From contig NC_031769.1 of NCBI RefSeq assembly GCF_001522545.3, forward strand, positions 2,959,120 to 3,023,119: DNA of 64,000 nt, given 5' to 3'. The stretch's first letter is position 1, and the number at the start of each line of letters is the position of its first letter. This stretch comes from Parus major (lineage: Eukaryota; Chordata; Aves; Passeriformes; Paridae). A program made the position numbers and the translations under genes. Positions 1-12,269 of the stretch are shown here, one piece after another. The notes under the pieces are model-generated. The model was not told where the DNA came from. It saw only the letters and a program-made list of their open reading frames with translations, and did no database searches.

Positions 1-3000
1 AACTTGGTGCCCAGCTGTTGTTTTTTGGTGGGACAGACGCTCAGAACCTCAAAGATCAGTCAGTGAAACACCCCATTGAAGGGGATTTTGTGCTTTTTGA
101 GGACCTGCCTTTGAGCACTGAGGTCTCACTCCTGCCCAGCGTTTCTCAGCTCGCTGTCCCCACAGCCAGGGAAGTTTCAGGGGTCAGGATGCACACCCAG
201 CTCTGAGGGATGGAGAAGCAAAGTCTGGTCTGGTGAAGCAGAGTGAGCCAGAGCTGTGCTTGCACCATTCTCTGGGTGACCTTCCTCTTCAGGACTGAGC
301 TGAGATCAACCTCAACATCTCCAGGAGCAGAGAAAAGGCACAGGAGGGACACGAGATGGGTCAAGACAGGAGCATTCCCAGGAGAACCTGCCTCAGGCTA
401 GGAGAACACAGCCATTCACTCATTCTCTGAGTTCCAGTATCAATTCAGCTTAAAAAAACCAATATTCCAGCCCCTCAGTTTGCTCTGCTCTTGGTTAACT
501 ATTTTGAGCAGCAGACATTTGAATCCTGGAAATCTCTTTGCTGATTTTAGGTGCTTCATCTCTAGTTCTATTAGAGCAGAGATGATTTGTCCAGGCTTCT
601 ATAAATAAGATTCAAATAAGTTGTTCATTAATTAGGCATTTAACCCATCTGTCACAATGTCATATGTTTGTTGTAAGGAGAAATTTTGTCTATTCTGACT
701 TTCCTATCAGCTTTACCTGTAAAAGTAACCTCAGTTCCTGTCTTTTGTTGCCAAACATAGTCATATATTTTGTGTACAAAATGTATCATGTACATCTATA
801 AAGTGCAAGTGGCAATTACAGCCGTTGTGAGTTTGTACATTTAGTTTGTGTCAGTCTGGATATTTCATTCGAGTTTGTACATTTAATTTGTGTCAGTTTG
901 GATTTTTCATTTGAGGCTTTATAAAATAAAAGCTTAATAATCCTGGGGAGTTCTAAAATTTCTTGGATAAATATTTGATTTGGGCTGTGAAAAGAATCCT
1001 GATCCCTTTTTGGTGGCACACCTGAGTTCCTTTGGGTGTGTTTGAGTCGGGAATGCTTCAGGCAGGGATGTTTTTCTTCTCAGAAGGCAGCAAAAAGTGT
1101 CCCAAGCCGTGTTTAGCTGAGCTGTGTGTTCTGTGTGGAGCCACTGCCACCTCCTGGAGCTGGATGTGTGCAGCCCTCAAAGCCAGGCAGGGCTCCCAAA
1201 CCTCTCCTAAATGAGTTTTAAACCACTCCCAAAGGGCAGCTGCAAGACATCATTAAATTCCATCAGCTCCTTTCTCCTCCTCTAATCCCCTGAGGTCTTT
1301 TACAGAGTTCAACTCTCCAAGAATTCTTTTTAAATCCTATTACAAGCTACATGACACCCTGAAAAGATCAAATCCTGCTTTTTCAGCCTCTTTTTCAGGT
1401 GTTGCAGCAAGGACAGATTGTTCAGGTAACTGAAATTTCTACCTGAGAGTAGATTTCTAACTCTGATAGTGTCAGCCAGTGTTTTTTTTCAGGAAGTTTG
1501 ATTGACTGGGCTCCAAATTAAAAGAAATCCTTCCATCAGGCAGCTTTACCTGTTTTGCACATTGAGAACTTCCCCAAGGCTGCCTAATGCTCCCAGAGCA
1601 AGAATTGAGTATCTGAGGAGGATTTGTTCAATTGCAGAAAATACAACTGAATTCAAGGTAGTTCCTCCTTGGTGTGTTGACACACTTACTAAATTAAATT
1701 AAATTTAAATTTAATAAATTTAATAAATAATATATAAATAATAAATTAAATTTAAAAACTTAAATTCAAAAATTCATTCATCAGGTGTCTGGGATTTGGA
1801 GCAAATGTTCTCTAGTGTGGAATTTTGTCTTTGAAATAGTGGATATTTACATAGGGCTTGTGCAGTGGCTGAAATACTTTTGGAGGTGCCTTTACTTTGT
1901 CTGCCTAAAAAATGAAAATCACTTAGGCTACATAAAATGTTTAGAAATTAAGGTTATTAAAAAAAATAACTAAATAATTTCTAATGAAAAATTAGATTCT
2001 AATTTTAAAATAAATTTATTAGAAATTATAATAATTTCTAATAAAATTAGAAATTAGGAATTCCCTCTTCTACATCTGCTTTTTGATTTGATTTTGATTA
2101 GGGAGACGCTGTCTGGTGCAGCCATTCTGCACATGGTGGGAAAGGGAGTCACAACCTGTGCCCCTAAATAAAAAAAGGGCTGAGGCTGCCTCAGGTCACA
2201 GTGGAAATCAGTGTGAAGGGTATTTACGGTGATTTGGAATGTAGCAAAAATGAAAATGTATGGATCTGCCCCATCCTTCCCAATTCCCCACCTGCCCATG
2301 GCTCCCTTTGCTCCCAGGTCCTGTGGGATGGGGATCTCAAGCCCTGCTGCTCCCTGACACATCTCTGACCTCAGTTAAATGTGTGGCCTTTGTTCCATCA
2401 AAGCACCCAGCTCCAAAGCCCTGGACTTTGGCCAAACACCGAGTTAAAAGATGTGGGGGGGATTCACGAGGGACAGAAAAGGCTTATGGAAGCTGAAACA
2501 AAGGGTGGAGATGGGGGAAATATCAGGAATAGTTCATCTTCTGTGGAATCCTCTGCTTCAGGAGTTTGCATGTATTTGATGCTTTAAAAATTACCCTGAT
2601 GATAAAACTCTTGAGGTTTGCTTTGACTATAAAAAAAAGGAAGCCTTGAGGCACATCAGGTGTTACAGAGACCAATCTCCTTCCACCTTTTCCAACTGGC
2701 AACATTGAGGACAGCAGAATTTCTTCTCCTGTTTGTACCCTGCAGGAATTATATTTATTCCCCAGAGACCTGTGGATCCATCCCAGAGACACAGGGGTTT
2801 TTAGAGAGTGTGATACATTTGATTTGGTGACACTGGTGCCAAAGGGAGACAAACACCACTGGTTTCTGGAGCAGGAACATTGTCCATGGCAAAGACCCCA
2901 CCCCTGGCTGCTCCAGGAATGACTTTGCCCAGCAGACTCCAGAGTCTCCTTCCCATGAAGAAGTCAGAGAACCCTTTTAGCCCAAAGAGATTCTGCTTCA

Positions 3001-6000
3001 GGAAAAGAATACACTACCCTCTAAGTTCACAGACAAAAAGTTCTCTTTGGTGCAATTTTATATCAGAACAGACTTTTACAAAATGATAATACATTTATTG
3101 TGTCATCTACAGCAGTATACATGTTAAAAACAATTTCTCAAAACACAAAAAAGGTTAGAAAGCAGCAGTTGATATCTGTGTTTCCACCTCGTAACACAGC
3201 TGAATAACCCCAGATCCCATTACCAATTAAACCAATTTTGACCAAAAAAGGTCAGTATTAGACCCAACAGGCCAGTAACTTTGTACCTTGACACAGTCAA
3301 AAGCCAAAATACAGCTTTCCATCAGATAACTTGGTTCTTCTCAGAGCTACAGCAGGTTGCATTGCCACTAAATTGACAAGTAGAAGGGAAAGAGAATGAA
3401 CACACCAAATATTTGTTTTTTACAGGTTATACTGATACACAAAGGCCTCTTGAGACTTCTCTGCAAGCACAAAGTCCATTGAGAAAGGCATATGCAGAAG
3501 CCTAAGTAATTTCAGACACTGAAGAGTGTCATATCACACAGTGTCATATCACACAGTAATTCTTCACATGGATGAATTCCCCAAAAGAAAGCCAATGGGA
3601 AATTGCAACTTGAATCATAAGAAGGTGAAAGACCATGAGGTTCAAAACATTGTTCAAGCTCTGCTGGTGTGTTTTCATACACAAAGTACAATGTGTATTT
3701 AGCTGAACTTAGCTCTTTAGTACAGATATACACGGAGCATCATTAACATCAGAGCATCCTCAGCTGCTACTGCATCCTCCATTCTTCCTAAATTGTACTG
3801 AAATGCAATTCCAAACTGGTTGCATGTGCCTGACTGCTAAAATCAGAGGGTAAAATCCTTTTATTTATTTTTTTTTCCACTGCATGTGCATGATATACTG
3901 TGGTTTGCTCCTGGGCACAGAAGTGCTGGTTGTGTGGACACAACCTGACAGGGAGAACAAAGCATCCTGAAAACTCTCCATGAGAGCTCCTGACCCTTTA
4001 CCAGGCATCCACCTCTCCCAAATCTGGTTGGTAATACCCAACAGGAGCCAGCTCAAAGCTTTTCAAGACCATCATTTCTCAGCATGCATGAGACAGAACA
4101 ACAGTGACTGGGCAAAGTTGCCAGGGAAAATTCATTTCTCTCTAGGCCTCCTCAGGATCAGCATCTGTCTCTGGTCAGGGAGAAACAGCCACTTGCAAAG
4201 GGTGAATCATCTCACCCCGGAGCAGACACCAAAAATGATGCTTGTCCTCTGAAATTGCTCATTTCACTCTTGTGACCAAAAAGGCAAAGTGGAGAAACCA
4301 GAATAAAGGAAGAAATCTTTACTTTTTGTGTCTAAGTGATGTGGGTGTGTCCTTCAGCCTTCTGCTCAAGAACACAAGGTCTGTTCCAGAGGTTTAACTC
4401 TGGGCCAGAATACCTAATGCCAGTGGTGCCAGATGTTGAAAGGGACACACATCTAATACAGCCCTTAATATTTAACTCCTAAGGAAGGAAACTACATGAG
4501 AACAGAGATTTGGTTGTATTTTTGCATTATGTACATTTCTACAGTTGCAGGAACAGGAGCCACTGTCTTCACTGGGACTACAGAGCCTGAGTTTGGGCTG
4601 AATCCCACTCTGTGAGTTTATCTGCTCCCTAGATATCCACAGATATGACTTTTCCTGCTATTCTTAATGGCATGCCTGTCTGTATTTGATTCTTTGCATT
4701 GGTTTTGCTGCCCAAATTTCATATTTCTGCAGAAGACACTAATTCTGGATGCCAAGCAGGATCCCATGTGGAGTCTATACATCCTGTTCTCACCAACCCT
4801 TCAGGCCTCCCATGCTGTGGCAGCTCTGCTGAGGTCAGTGTGCCCTGCAGAGCCCCAGAGCAGAGCAGGAGATGCACAACATCAATAATATCAGCACACC
4901 TCGCTCTGGAAGCCTTTCCCACATGAGAAAGAACAAAAGAGAAAGTCTGGAATCATGGAATCGTATAAACTTATGGGGGAAAATCTTAATTTGCTGAATT
5001 TTCTAGGTTTTTGATGTGTGGGAGCCTTTGCATAAATACAGTAAGGACTAAAGCTCTTCAGTAGCCTTAAGGAATCTATTGCTATACAAAGAATGAACTT
5101 ATTTTCCTTTATAATATAATCATCCATGGACACTTCAGAAACCATCTCTGGGCTCTGAAGCCTCCACAGGCCACAAACTGAAAACTTCTGACATGGGCAG
5201 TGATTTCTGAAACACTATTGAAAACCAGGTTCAAATACCAAGGCAAATAAAGCAAATTAAATTAATGGGGTTTATATTTCTTTTGTTGCTACTGCTTTCT
5301 AATGTCACTATGAACAATATTTTTTTTCCTGTAACTCTGAAATTTTGACATCTAATTTCTGTCACAACTGGGCTGGAAAAATAGTGTAAAGTTGAATATT
5401 TGTACAGTTCACAGGTCAGGTTTAGTAGAGATTTAGTAGAAGTGTCAGAGAAAAGCACTGAAACCTCCCAAACTGACACCATCAGTGGATTTTAACCTAT
5501 TTTAATGGTGACTTCCTGCAGTATTTTGATTGAATGTGTGTCCCATCCATTTGATTGGAAAAGCTTCCCTTCCCAGATCATAACTGAAAACAGAAAAGCA
5601 AAATATTGGAGTTATTTTCCTTTTAGGTTTGGCTGAACAAAAATTGCTCAACACCCAAATCTCATTTATACATTTTCAAGAACTGGAAATCTTTCTCTCA
5701 ATTTTTATTGTTCCTTTTTTATTTCTGTTTTCCCCCAAAATGCTTTGCCTGTTGTTTCCAGGTAATTTTCCTGCTGTTCTTAATGGATCTATGTCTGTCT
5801 CTATTTGATTCTTTGCACTGGTTTTGCTGCCCAAATTTGGAGTAGAGCTGAGAGAAATGCAGTAATTGCATGGTTATTTTTAGTCTTATCTTCCAGCTGC
5901 ATTATCAAATTAAAACTGTAAACTTCATCTGAAATAAAGCTGTTTATGTCTCAGGAAAAGAGAAGAAAACTGGAGGCAAGATTAATATGACAAGGAATCC

Positions 6001-6419
6001 AAGTGAGCCAAGAGTTATTTCAACTCCAGGTTCAGATAAAGGTTTTTAACTGCCAAAAAAGTTTTGTAGCAACTTTCCAGTGGGAAGAGAAGGTGAAAAA
6101 AAGGTGCTGATTTTTAAAAGGAGAGGTGATCAGTTTAGGAATGGAAGTAAAATAATATGAAAAAAATGGAAAATAAAGAGCTTCCTTCATATTGAGTGAA
6201 TATGTTTTGTTCTTGATTATTTTGGCTTTGCCTATTTGTAGTTACTGGTTTCTTTTGTCCATGGGACATTTGAAAAAAACCCTGGATTTTTGAGCTGACC
6301 AGAGGTCCCTTTACATCAAGCACTGGATCTATCCTGCTATTCAGAAGCGGAATTTCATCCAATTTTGATATGAAAGTATTATGAAAAGCCACAATTTCAT
6401 AATACATGGGCAAGGCAAA
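1..6419. other. Downstream intergenic DNA, no gene recognised
   Basis: AT-rich single-copy DNA with only short, unsupported open frames. It contains a 42-bp tandem duplication (829-912), an AT-rich patch (about 1690-2060) and a 15-bp unit repeated twice at about 3526-3555. A distal poly(A) hexamer for the minus strand is at 3094-3099. In mammals NEUROD6 lies on this side of ADCYAP1R1; no bHLH-coding frame is present here. Confidence 0.6.
829..912 (+). repeat. 42-bp tandem duplication, two copies
   Basis: Units 829-870 and 871-912 both begin GAGTTTGTACATTTA and differ at a few positions, so the duplication is not recent. Confidence 0.9.
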
Positions 6420-6945
6420 TTATGGCAATTAATCCTTCTGTCACTGCTGAGGAGGACTGGAGTCTCATGGTCAGGTTTTTAGCATGACTCCAAGAAACTC
6501 TGTCTTGTGTCCCATTCTGGTCCTCAAAATGCAAGAAAGAAGTGGCCAGGCTGGAGAAGGTCCAAAGGAGGACCATGAAGATCATCAAAGGGATGGACAA
6601 TGGGGGCAGTGAAGAAGAACTCAAGGAATTTTTCCCTGGAGAAAAGAAGCCTCAGTGGCAGCCTCACCAAACCGTTCCAGTACCAAAAGAGTGCTCAGAA
6701 AAAGGATGAAAATTCTGTTTCACAAGGATCCACGTGGAGAATGCAAGGGTGACAAGTTGCACCAGCAGAGGGATCACCTTGATATAAGAAAGGAATTTAT
6801 TTAGAGTGAGAACAGCTGTTCATGAATACAAACCTCCCCAGAGGCGTGGTGTGGTCCCTGTCAGAGGAGGCTTTTTCAAGAGGTGACTGAATGTGCTGGA
6901 TAAACCCATCTTGGCTCCCTTTCTTGTGGAAGTTTGGACCAAATT
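6420..6945 (+). mobile_element. Old CR1 LINE fragment
   Basis: Decayed CR1 with the recognisable runs CTGGAGAAGGTCCAAAGGAG, TCAAGAGGTGACTGA and CTGGATAAACCCATCTTGGC. It is in plus orientation and includes sequence further 5' than most copies here. Ends are approximate. Confidence 0.7.
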
Positions 6946-9484
6946 TGTCATTCAACGTCACCTCAGCCTTGGTTGTTGATTCTGTGAGCTTCATTCCCTT
7001 CTGGAAAGCATCTCACACCACTGATGATGGAGAGAGTCCAGGGAGAGTCATGGTGGCAAAGGTAAACTCAAATTATCAGTTCATGCCCACTTGTGGTTGT
7101 CATTAACCTCGACATTGCAGGGCACTGTCCTTAAGGTGCAATGAGAGACAGATGCTGAAAGGGAGGAGACAAACACCCAATAAAGTGCCTGGATTTAATT
7201 TCCAAACTGCATTTTCCTCTGGACTCACCTGGGCCCATCCCTTCTCACACCACTCCATTTTAACACCTGGTTTTCAAATGTAAATAATTAAAGGATACAG
7301 AGGAACTTGGGTGTTTTTCCTTTATGGTTCAAAATTCCCCAAAACTAAGCATTTAAGGTTGTTCCCCAGTTCCAGAAATACTAAAAGTGAATGTAAAAGG
7401 AAGTGATATCACCATGCAACAATGAAACAGCCTCGTCCTTTACAATCTAGGTTGTTGTTTTCATTTTTGGGATGTGAACTGTCCTGCAGTACCAGCACTC
7501 CACACTGACAAGTCAATAATCCAAACAGTGGTTAAATACAGCAAATAGTCACAAAACCTGCAGCACAGAAAGTTTTTTGTACATTTATAAAAGCAAAATA
7601 AGAAAATTAGACAGGAGATACATTATGGACATGGTAGAAAAAATGGCTCAAGGAGCACTGCACACTTGTTTTTTGTATTTTTTTCTTTGTTTTGTTTTAA
7701 TTGTGTACTGTTTTTAATAACACAGCCTTTCTAGCTCCAAAATATATTTCACAGTGAAAAATCAAACGAAGCACTGTTACACTCAGTTGACATTTACACA
7801 CACAGAGAAGCAAATTGCCTGTTGGATTCTTCCCTCCTGAAACAAATGGAAAATCAGCCACTGTGGGGTGGCCACGCCTGGCCAGCACCTGCAGCTTCAA
7901 CTGTGACCTTTCCAGGGACACTGGGAAAGTTCTGGTGACTCAGGAAAAGCCAAACCTGCCAGTGCATCAACACTTTTATTCAGAGAAATAAAATCATAAT
8001 AGAAGGTTTTGTTTCTATTTCCCGGATTTTTTTTGTATAATATATTTTATATTTAATATGTTGAAGATCCCATTTCTTCTGATAATTTCAGTGCTGGTGA
8101 ACAGATTCAGTTTTTCTACTGAACAAGAAACACAACATCTGCAGCAGTAGAAATTTCCCCTCCACTGCTCTCCAAACTCCTAAGCATTGGCTCAGGGAAT
8201 TAAGGAGAAAATCCAACTTTTCCCAACTTTTCCATCCTTGGACTCTCTAGCTGGGACCACCAAAAATTAATGGTAATAATGACATGTTGAGGCCAAATCC
8301 CAATTCCATTTAAGCAGGTTTATTCTAACAATAACAGCAGTTTTCTCTACTGATTTTAATTTAGCTGAGGACCTGGTCTCCAGTGTGCAGGGTAGGAGGG
8401 TGGTTTTGGTGATGTGGACATTTGCCCACAAGGCACTGGACTGAGATCCACCAACTCAAACTGCAGAGCACTGTAGGATGGCCAGGAAAAGAACAGAACC
8501 CAGAAGTAAGCTCAGAAAAATTTAAACAACAGGAAAAAAAATGTAAAAAAATTTTAAAAAATAAAAAAAATTCCAAACACCTTGCTCTGGACTGAAACAA
8601 GAAAAAGTCTCCAGCTAGAGGCAGTTATTTAGTATCTTTTTCTCCACAATTCTAATTTCTTAAGGATTGAAAACTGGCTAATAGTCATTCATGCAAAAAA
8701 ATAGCTTTTGATTTTTATTTTTTTTTTTTAAATAATACATTTACAGTGTTGGTAATATAATCCTTGTGAAAACCCATTCTATAGAAAATTGTCCAAGTAT
8801 GGATTTTCCTGATAAATCTGCCTTTCCCCATCTCTGGACAGCAAATACCTGGTTCCTGGGGAAACTTTCTAAAATAGCTTTAAGAAGCATCTGAGGAGAG
8901 ACGAAGAGCCAATCTATCAGTTGAAAACATTTTGACTTTTGCAGAGAGTTGGGAAGAGAGAAACAAATTCTGCTCTCAGAGCAGCGGATGAGGGCTGTAG
9001 ACCTGGGGAAAAAAAAGGTGTTTGGATCATATAAATCCCATTTATGGAGCTGGAGTAAAATGGAAGTGGTTTCAACTGGTTTGCTGGTCCTCTGTGCCAT
9101 GGCAGATTTCATAACAGGGCTGTCACCATCTCTTAAGACCATGATCCTGTACCAATATGACCTCAAACAACATTTCTGTCTGTTTTTAATTAAATTTACA
9201 TTCATTTAGGTGGCTCCAGCCAAGAACAGATTATTCCCATAAAGGATTATATAAGTGTTAAGTATTATTATAATTAATATTTCTTTCACAACTTTCTGAG
9301 ACCTTTCTTTTTTCTCCTTTTAAAAATAAGTAAACTAGGATTATCTTTAAAAATCTTTGCTTAAAATGACATCAAAAGTCTTTTTTTCTTTTTTACTTAA
9401 ACTAACAAAAACCAGTGAAATTAAAAGCTCACACTCAGCTGACACTAAAATTCGGAGTATTTCACTTTTTTTTCCTGTTTTTAG
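6946..9484. other. 3' flank, no gene recognised
   Basis: AT-rich DNA with several poly(A)-like hexamers on the minus strand (7975, 8319, 8714) that could end a longer ADCYAP1R1 3' UTR. A 154-codon minus-strand open frame at 8741-9205 has no recognisable motif and lies in low-complexity surroundings; I do not call it a gene. Confidence 0.5.
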
Positions 9485-9617
9485 TTTATTATCATGTCAA
9501 CTAACACTGAAGAACAAGCCTGAATTTTGAATTTCCTGGTTACTATTAGTTTCAGTTCAAAACTTCACATTTAAAATGCCATTTTCATCTTTGTTTGTAA
9601 TATATGCATACACATAC

Positions 9618-9655
9618 ACGCACATATATATATATTTGATATATATATATATTTC
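9618..9655. repeat. (AT)n microsatellite
   Basis: Two alternating TA blocks separated by TTGA. Confidence 0.9.
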
Positions 9656-10928
9656 TCAGTTCATAAATTCATGAATCCAAGATGAAGGGAGCGCTAAGGA
9701 CGGCCCTCGAAGCCTTTTTTTTTTGCGCTGTATAAAGACTCGTAAGAGTTGACATCATCGACACTGGGTTGAAGTAGATTTGTAGCAGTCGTGGCTTTAA
9801 CTACAAGGCAAAGGTCGAAAGAACATTCGAGTTCCTCTCCAAGAAAAGCAGTAAGACCATTGGTGGTGAAACAAACAGAATATTCCGAGAGAGAGAGAGA
9901 GAATTGCCAGGTGTGGGAAGTCATCCAAAGTCTTTCCTTCCGCGCAATCTTAGCGTTCAGTTTTGTTGTTTGTTTTTTTTTTCTCACCAAATTCCGGTGA
10001 TTTTTTATCTTCCAGGGTGATCCTGCCAGTTCCTTCTCGTGCCTCTTTGCTCCAGCAGGCAAGAGTCAGCACACAGAAATCAACCAGGTTGCAAAGGCAC
10101 GGCGCTCTGCATGACAGCTCTGCCCCCAGCCACCAACGCCACGTCCGGCCACTGGAGCAGAGCGTCCAAGGTCACCTGGAGGGAAAGGCCACCCTGGAAC
10201 TGACTCTTACTCTCAAGGTGGGAGGGAAGGGACAGTTATTTGTGTTATTCAAAGAGTCCAAATGATCAATCTATCAATCGATGCCAAAAATAGAGCTATA
10301 TCTCAACTGCATGGCCCTTTTAGAAAATTCACAGCTTAGCTAGGACAGAAAGCATTCCTGGGAGTGTCCCTGGGTATGGAAAAGCACAGCAGATCCCTCT
10401 GCTCTCGCCTGAAGTTCCTGCGCTGATGTGCAGTTTCATGTTGGCACAGCTGTTCCTTTAAATCCATCGGGAATGTCTGACTCAATCCAGCCATGAACTT
10501 AATTTTCTGGAGATCCTCCTGAATCAGCTGGATTGATCAACCCAAGCGTGTTAGCTCCATCCTAAGGCTCCAAAGAGAAACACTGCGGAAATTCACGTGC
10601 CAAAAGACAGGGACAGCTAAGACATGTTGGACTAGGGAATAAAAAAATAGGCAAATCCAACCCAAAATGGAAACCAAGTGGGAAAATGACAGCGGTCAGG
10701 TCCATTCACAGACTAGGATCAGTTTGGCAACCAAGGATCACAACTGCACAGCAATCACTTTGGACGGACACGGATTACTCGCAGATGCTCTGAAATGGGA
10801 ATAGTTGAGTGGGTGGGTTTGGCCTCTTGTTTGTCTTTTAAACATTCTCCAGTAATGGCCTTGAGTACAGCTGGGTATTTACAGTGACTGTTAAAAAGAG
10901 ATATTTACACATTTCCTTTGCTTTTTGG

Positions 10929-10964
10929 AGGAGAGGAGAGGAGAGGAGAGGAGAGGAGAGGAGA
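10929..10964 (+). repeat. (GAGGA)n simple repeat at left gap edge
   Basis: About seven copies of a five-base GAGGA unit, truncated by the N run. On the transcript strand it is (TCCTC)n, a pyrimidine tract. Confidence 0.95.
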
Positions 10965-11949
10965 NNNNNNNNNNNNNNNNNNNNNNNNNNNNNNNNNNNN
11001 NNNNNNNNNNNNNNNNNNNNNNNNNNNNNNNNNNNNNNNNNNNNNNNNNNNNNNNNNNNNNNNNNNNNNNNNNNNNNNNNNNNNNNNNNNNNNNNNNNNN
11101 NNNNNNNNNNNNNNNNNNNNNNNNNNNNNNNNNNNNNNNNNNNNNNNNNNNNNNNNNNNNNNNNNNNNNNNNNNNNNNNNNNNNNNNNNNNNNNNNNNNN
11201 NNNNNNNNNNNNNNNNNNNNNNNNNNNNNNNNNNNNNNNNNNNNNNNNNNNNNNNNNNNNNNNNNNNNNNNNNNNNNNNNNNNNNNNNNNNNNNNNNNNN
11301 NNNNNNNNNNNNNNNNNNNNNNNNNNNNNNNNNNNNNNNNNNNNNNNNNNNNNNNNNNNNNNNNNNNNNNNNNNNNNNNNNNNNNNNNNNNNNNNNNNNN
11401 NNNNNNNNNNNNNNNNNNNNNNNNNNNNNNNNNNNNNNNNNNNNNNNNNNNNNNNNNNNNNNNNNNNNNNNNNNNNNNNNNNNNNNNNNNNNNNNNNNNN
11501 NNNNNNNNNNNNNNNNNNNNNNNNNNNNNNNNNNNNNNNNNNNNNNNNNNNNNNNNNNNNNNNNNNNNNNNNNNNNNNNNNNNNNNNNNNNNNNNNNNNN
11601 NNNNNNNNNNNNNNNNNNNNNNNNNNNNNNNNNNNNNNNNNNNNNNNNNNNNNNNNNNNNNNNNNNNNNNNNNNNNNNNNNNNNNNNNNNNNNNNNNNNN
11701 NNNNNNNNNNNNNNNNNNNNNNNNNNNNNNNNNNNNNNNNNNNNNNNNNNNNNNNNNNNNNNNNNNNNNNNNNNNNNNNNNNNNNNNNNNNNNNNNNNNN
11801 NNNNNNNNNNNNNNNNNNNNNNNNNNNNNNNNNNNNNNNNNNNNNNNNNNNNNNNNNNNNNNNNNNNNNNNNNNNNNNNNNNNNNNNNNNNNNNNNNNNN
11901 NNNNNNNNNNNNNNNNNNNNNNNNNNNNNNNNNNNNNNNNNNNNNNNNN
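10965..11949. other. Assembly gap (985 N)
   Basis: Unresolved run of N beginning 132 nt after the ADCYAP1R1 stop codon in transcript orientation. It is flanked by two different purine pentanucleotide repeats, which probably extend into it and caused the break. Long open frames that read through the N are artefacts. Confidence 0.99.
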
Positions 11950-11985
11950 AAGGAAAGGAAAGGAAAGGAAAGGAAAAGGAAGAGA
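11950..11985 (+). repeat. (GGAAA)n simple repeat at right gap edge
   Basis: About six copies of GGAAA emerging from the N run and fading into GGAAGAGAG. It differs from the repeat on the other side, so the gap hides a transition between two purine repeats. Confidence 0.95.
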
Positions 11986-12080
11986 GACCTGTACCACCAC
12001 CAAAACTATTATTTCATATTTTTCTTTTTCAAGGGATGGTTTTTGGTTTGCTCGTTGCTTGCTTTGCTCTCCTCAGCTGC

Positions 12081-12269
12081 TCATGTCGCCAGGTTCTCCG
12101 CATTTATGCTGGACATCCGAATCTGAGAGCTGCTCTTGCTCAGAATGGAGAGTTGTGTCCCCCCGTTCACTCCGCTGCTCGCTAGAGAAGGATGGCGATG
12201 TTTGAAATCCACAGCAAAATACCGGTTGACTTTCCAGCTCCTCCATTTTCTCTTTATTTCTGATTGCAC
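12081..12269 (-). CDS. ADCYAP1R1: ADCYAP1R1 terminal coding exon, cytoplasmic tail
   Basis: 189 nt of coding sequence after a CCCTAAAG acceptor, encoding [20 protein letters not shown] then [20 protein letters not shown], then [22 protein letters not shown] and [12 protein letters not shown] is amphipathic helix 8; the Ser-rich tail is the likely phosphorylation region. The last residues read [10 protein letters not shown] where human has SGLPADNLAT, the only marked divergence in the tail. Confidence 0.98.
   Translation of the reverse strand: MQSEIKRKWRSWKVNRYFAVDFKHRHPSLASSGVNGGTQLSILSKSSSQIRMSSINAENLAT

Larger units (their letters stand above)
9485..12080 (-). other. ADCYAP1R1: Probable 3' UTR of ADCYAP1R1, end not determined
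   Basis: Sequence after the stop codon continues without retroposons. Between about 9690 and 10900 it is richer in GC and CpG than the surrounding DNA, which fits the long 3' UTR known for mammalian PAC1. The first poly(A) hexamer I note downstream (AATAAA on the minus strand) is at 9485-9490; others are at 8714-8719, 8319-8324, 7975-7980 and 3094-3099. The true end is unknown, so the left boundary here is only the nearest candidate. The stretch is interrupted by the N run. Confidence 0.4.

Noticed and set aside
8741..9205. 154-codon minus-strand open frame
   Set aside because: No recognisable domain, biased toward low-complexity AT-rich DNA, and no splice or promoter context. It may simply be 3' UTR or flank.
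1..9484. NEUROD6 expected downstream by mammalian synteny
   Set aside because: No bHLH-encoding frame on either strand in this window; it would be further left.
10884..12205. Open frames of 370-433 codons spanning the N run on both strands
   Set aside because: They exist only because N codons contain no stop. Both ends are simple repeats.
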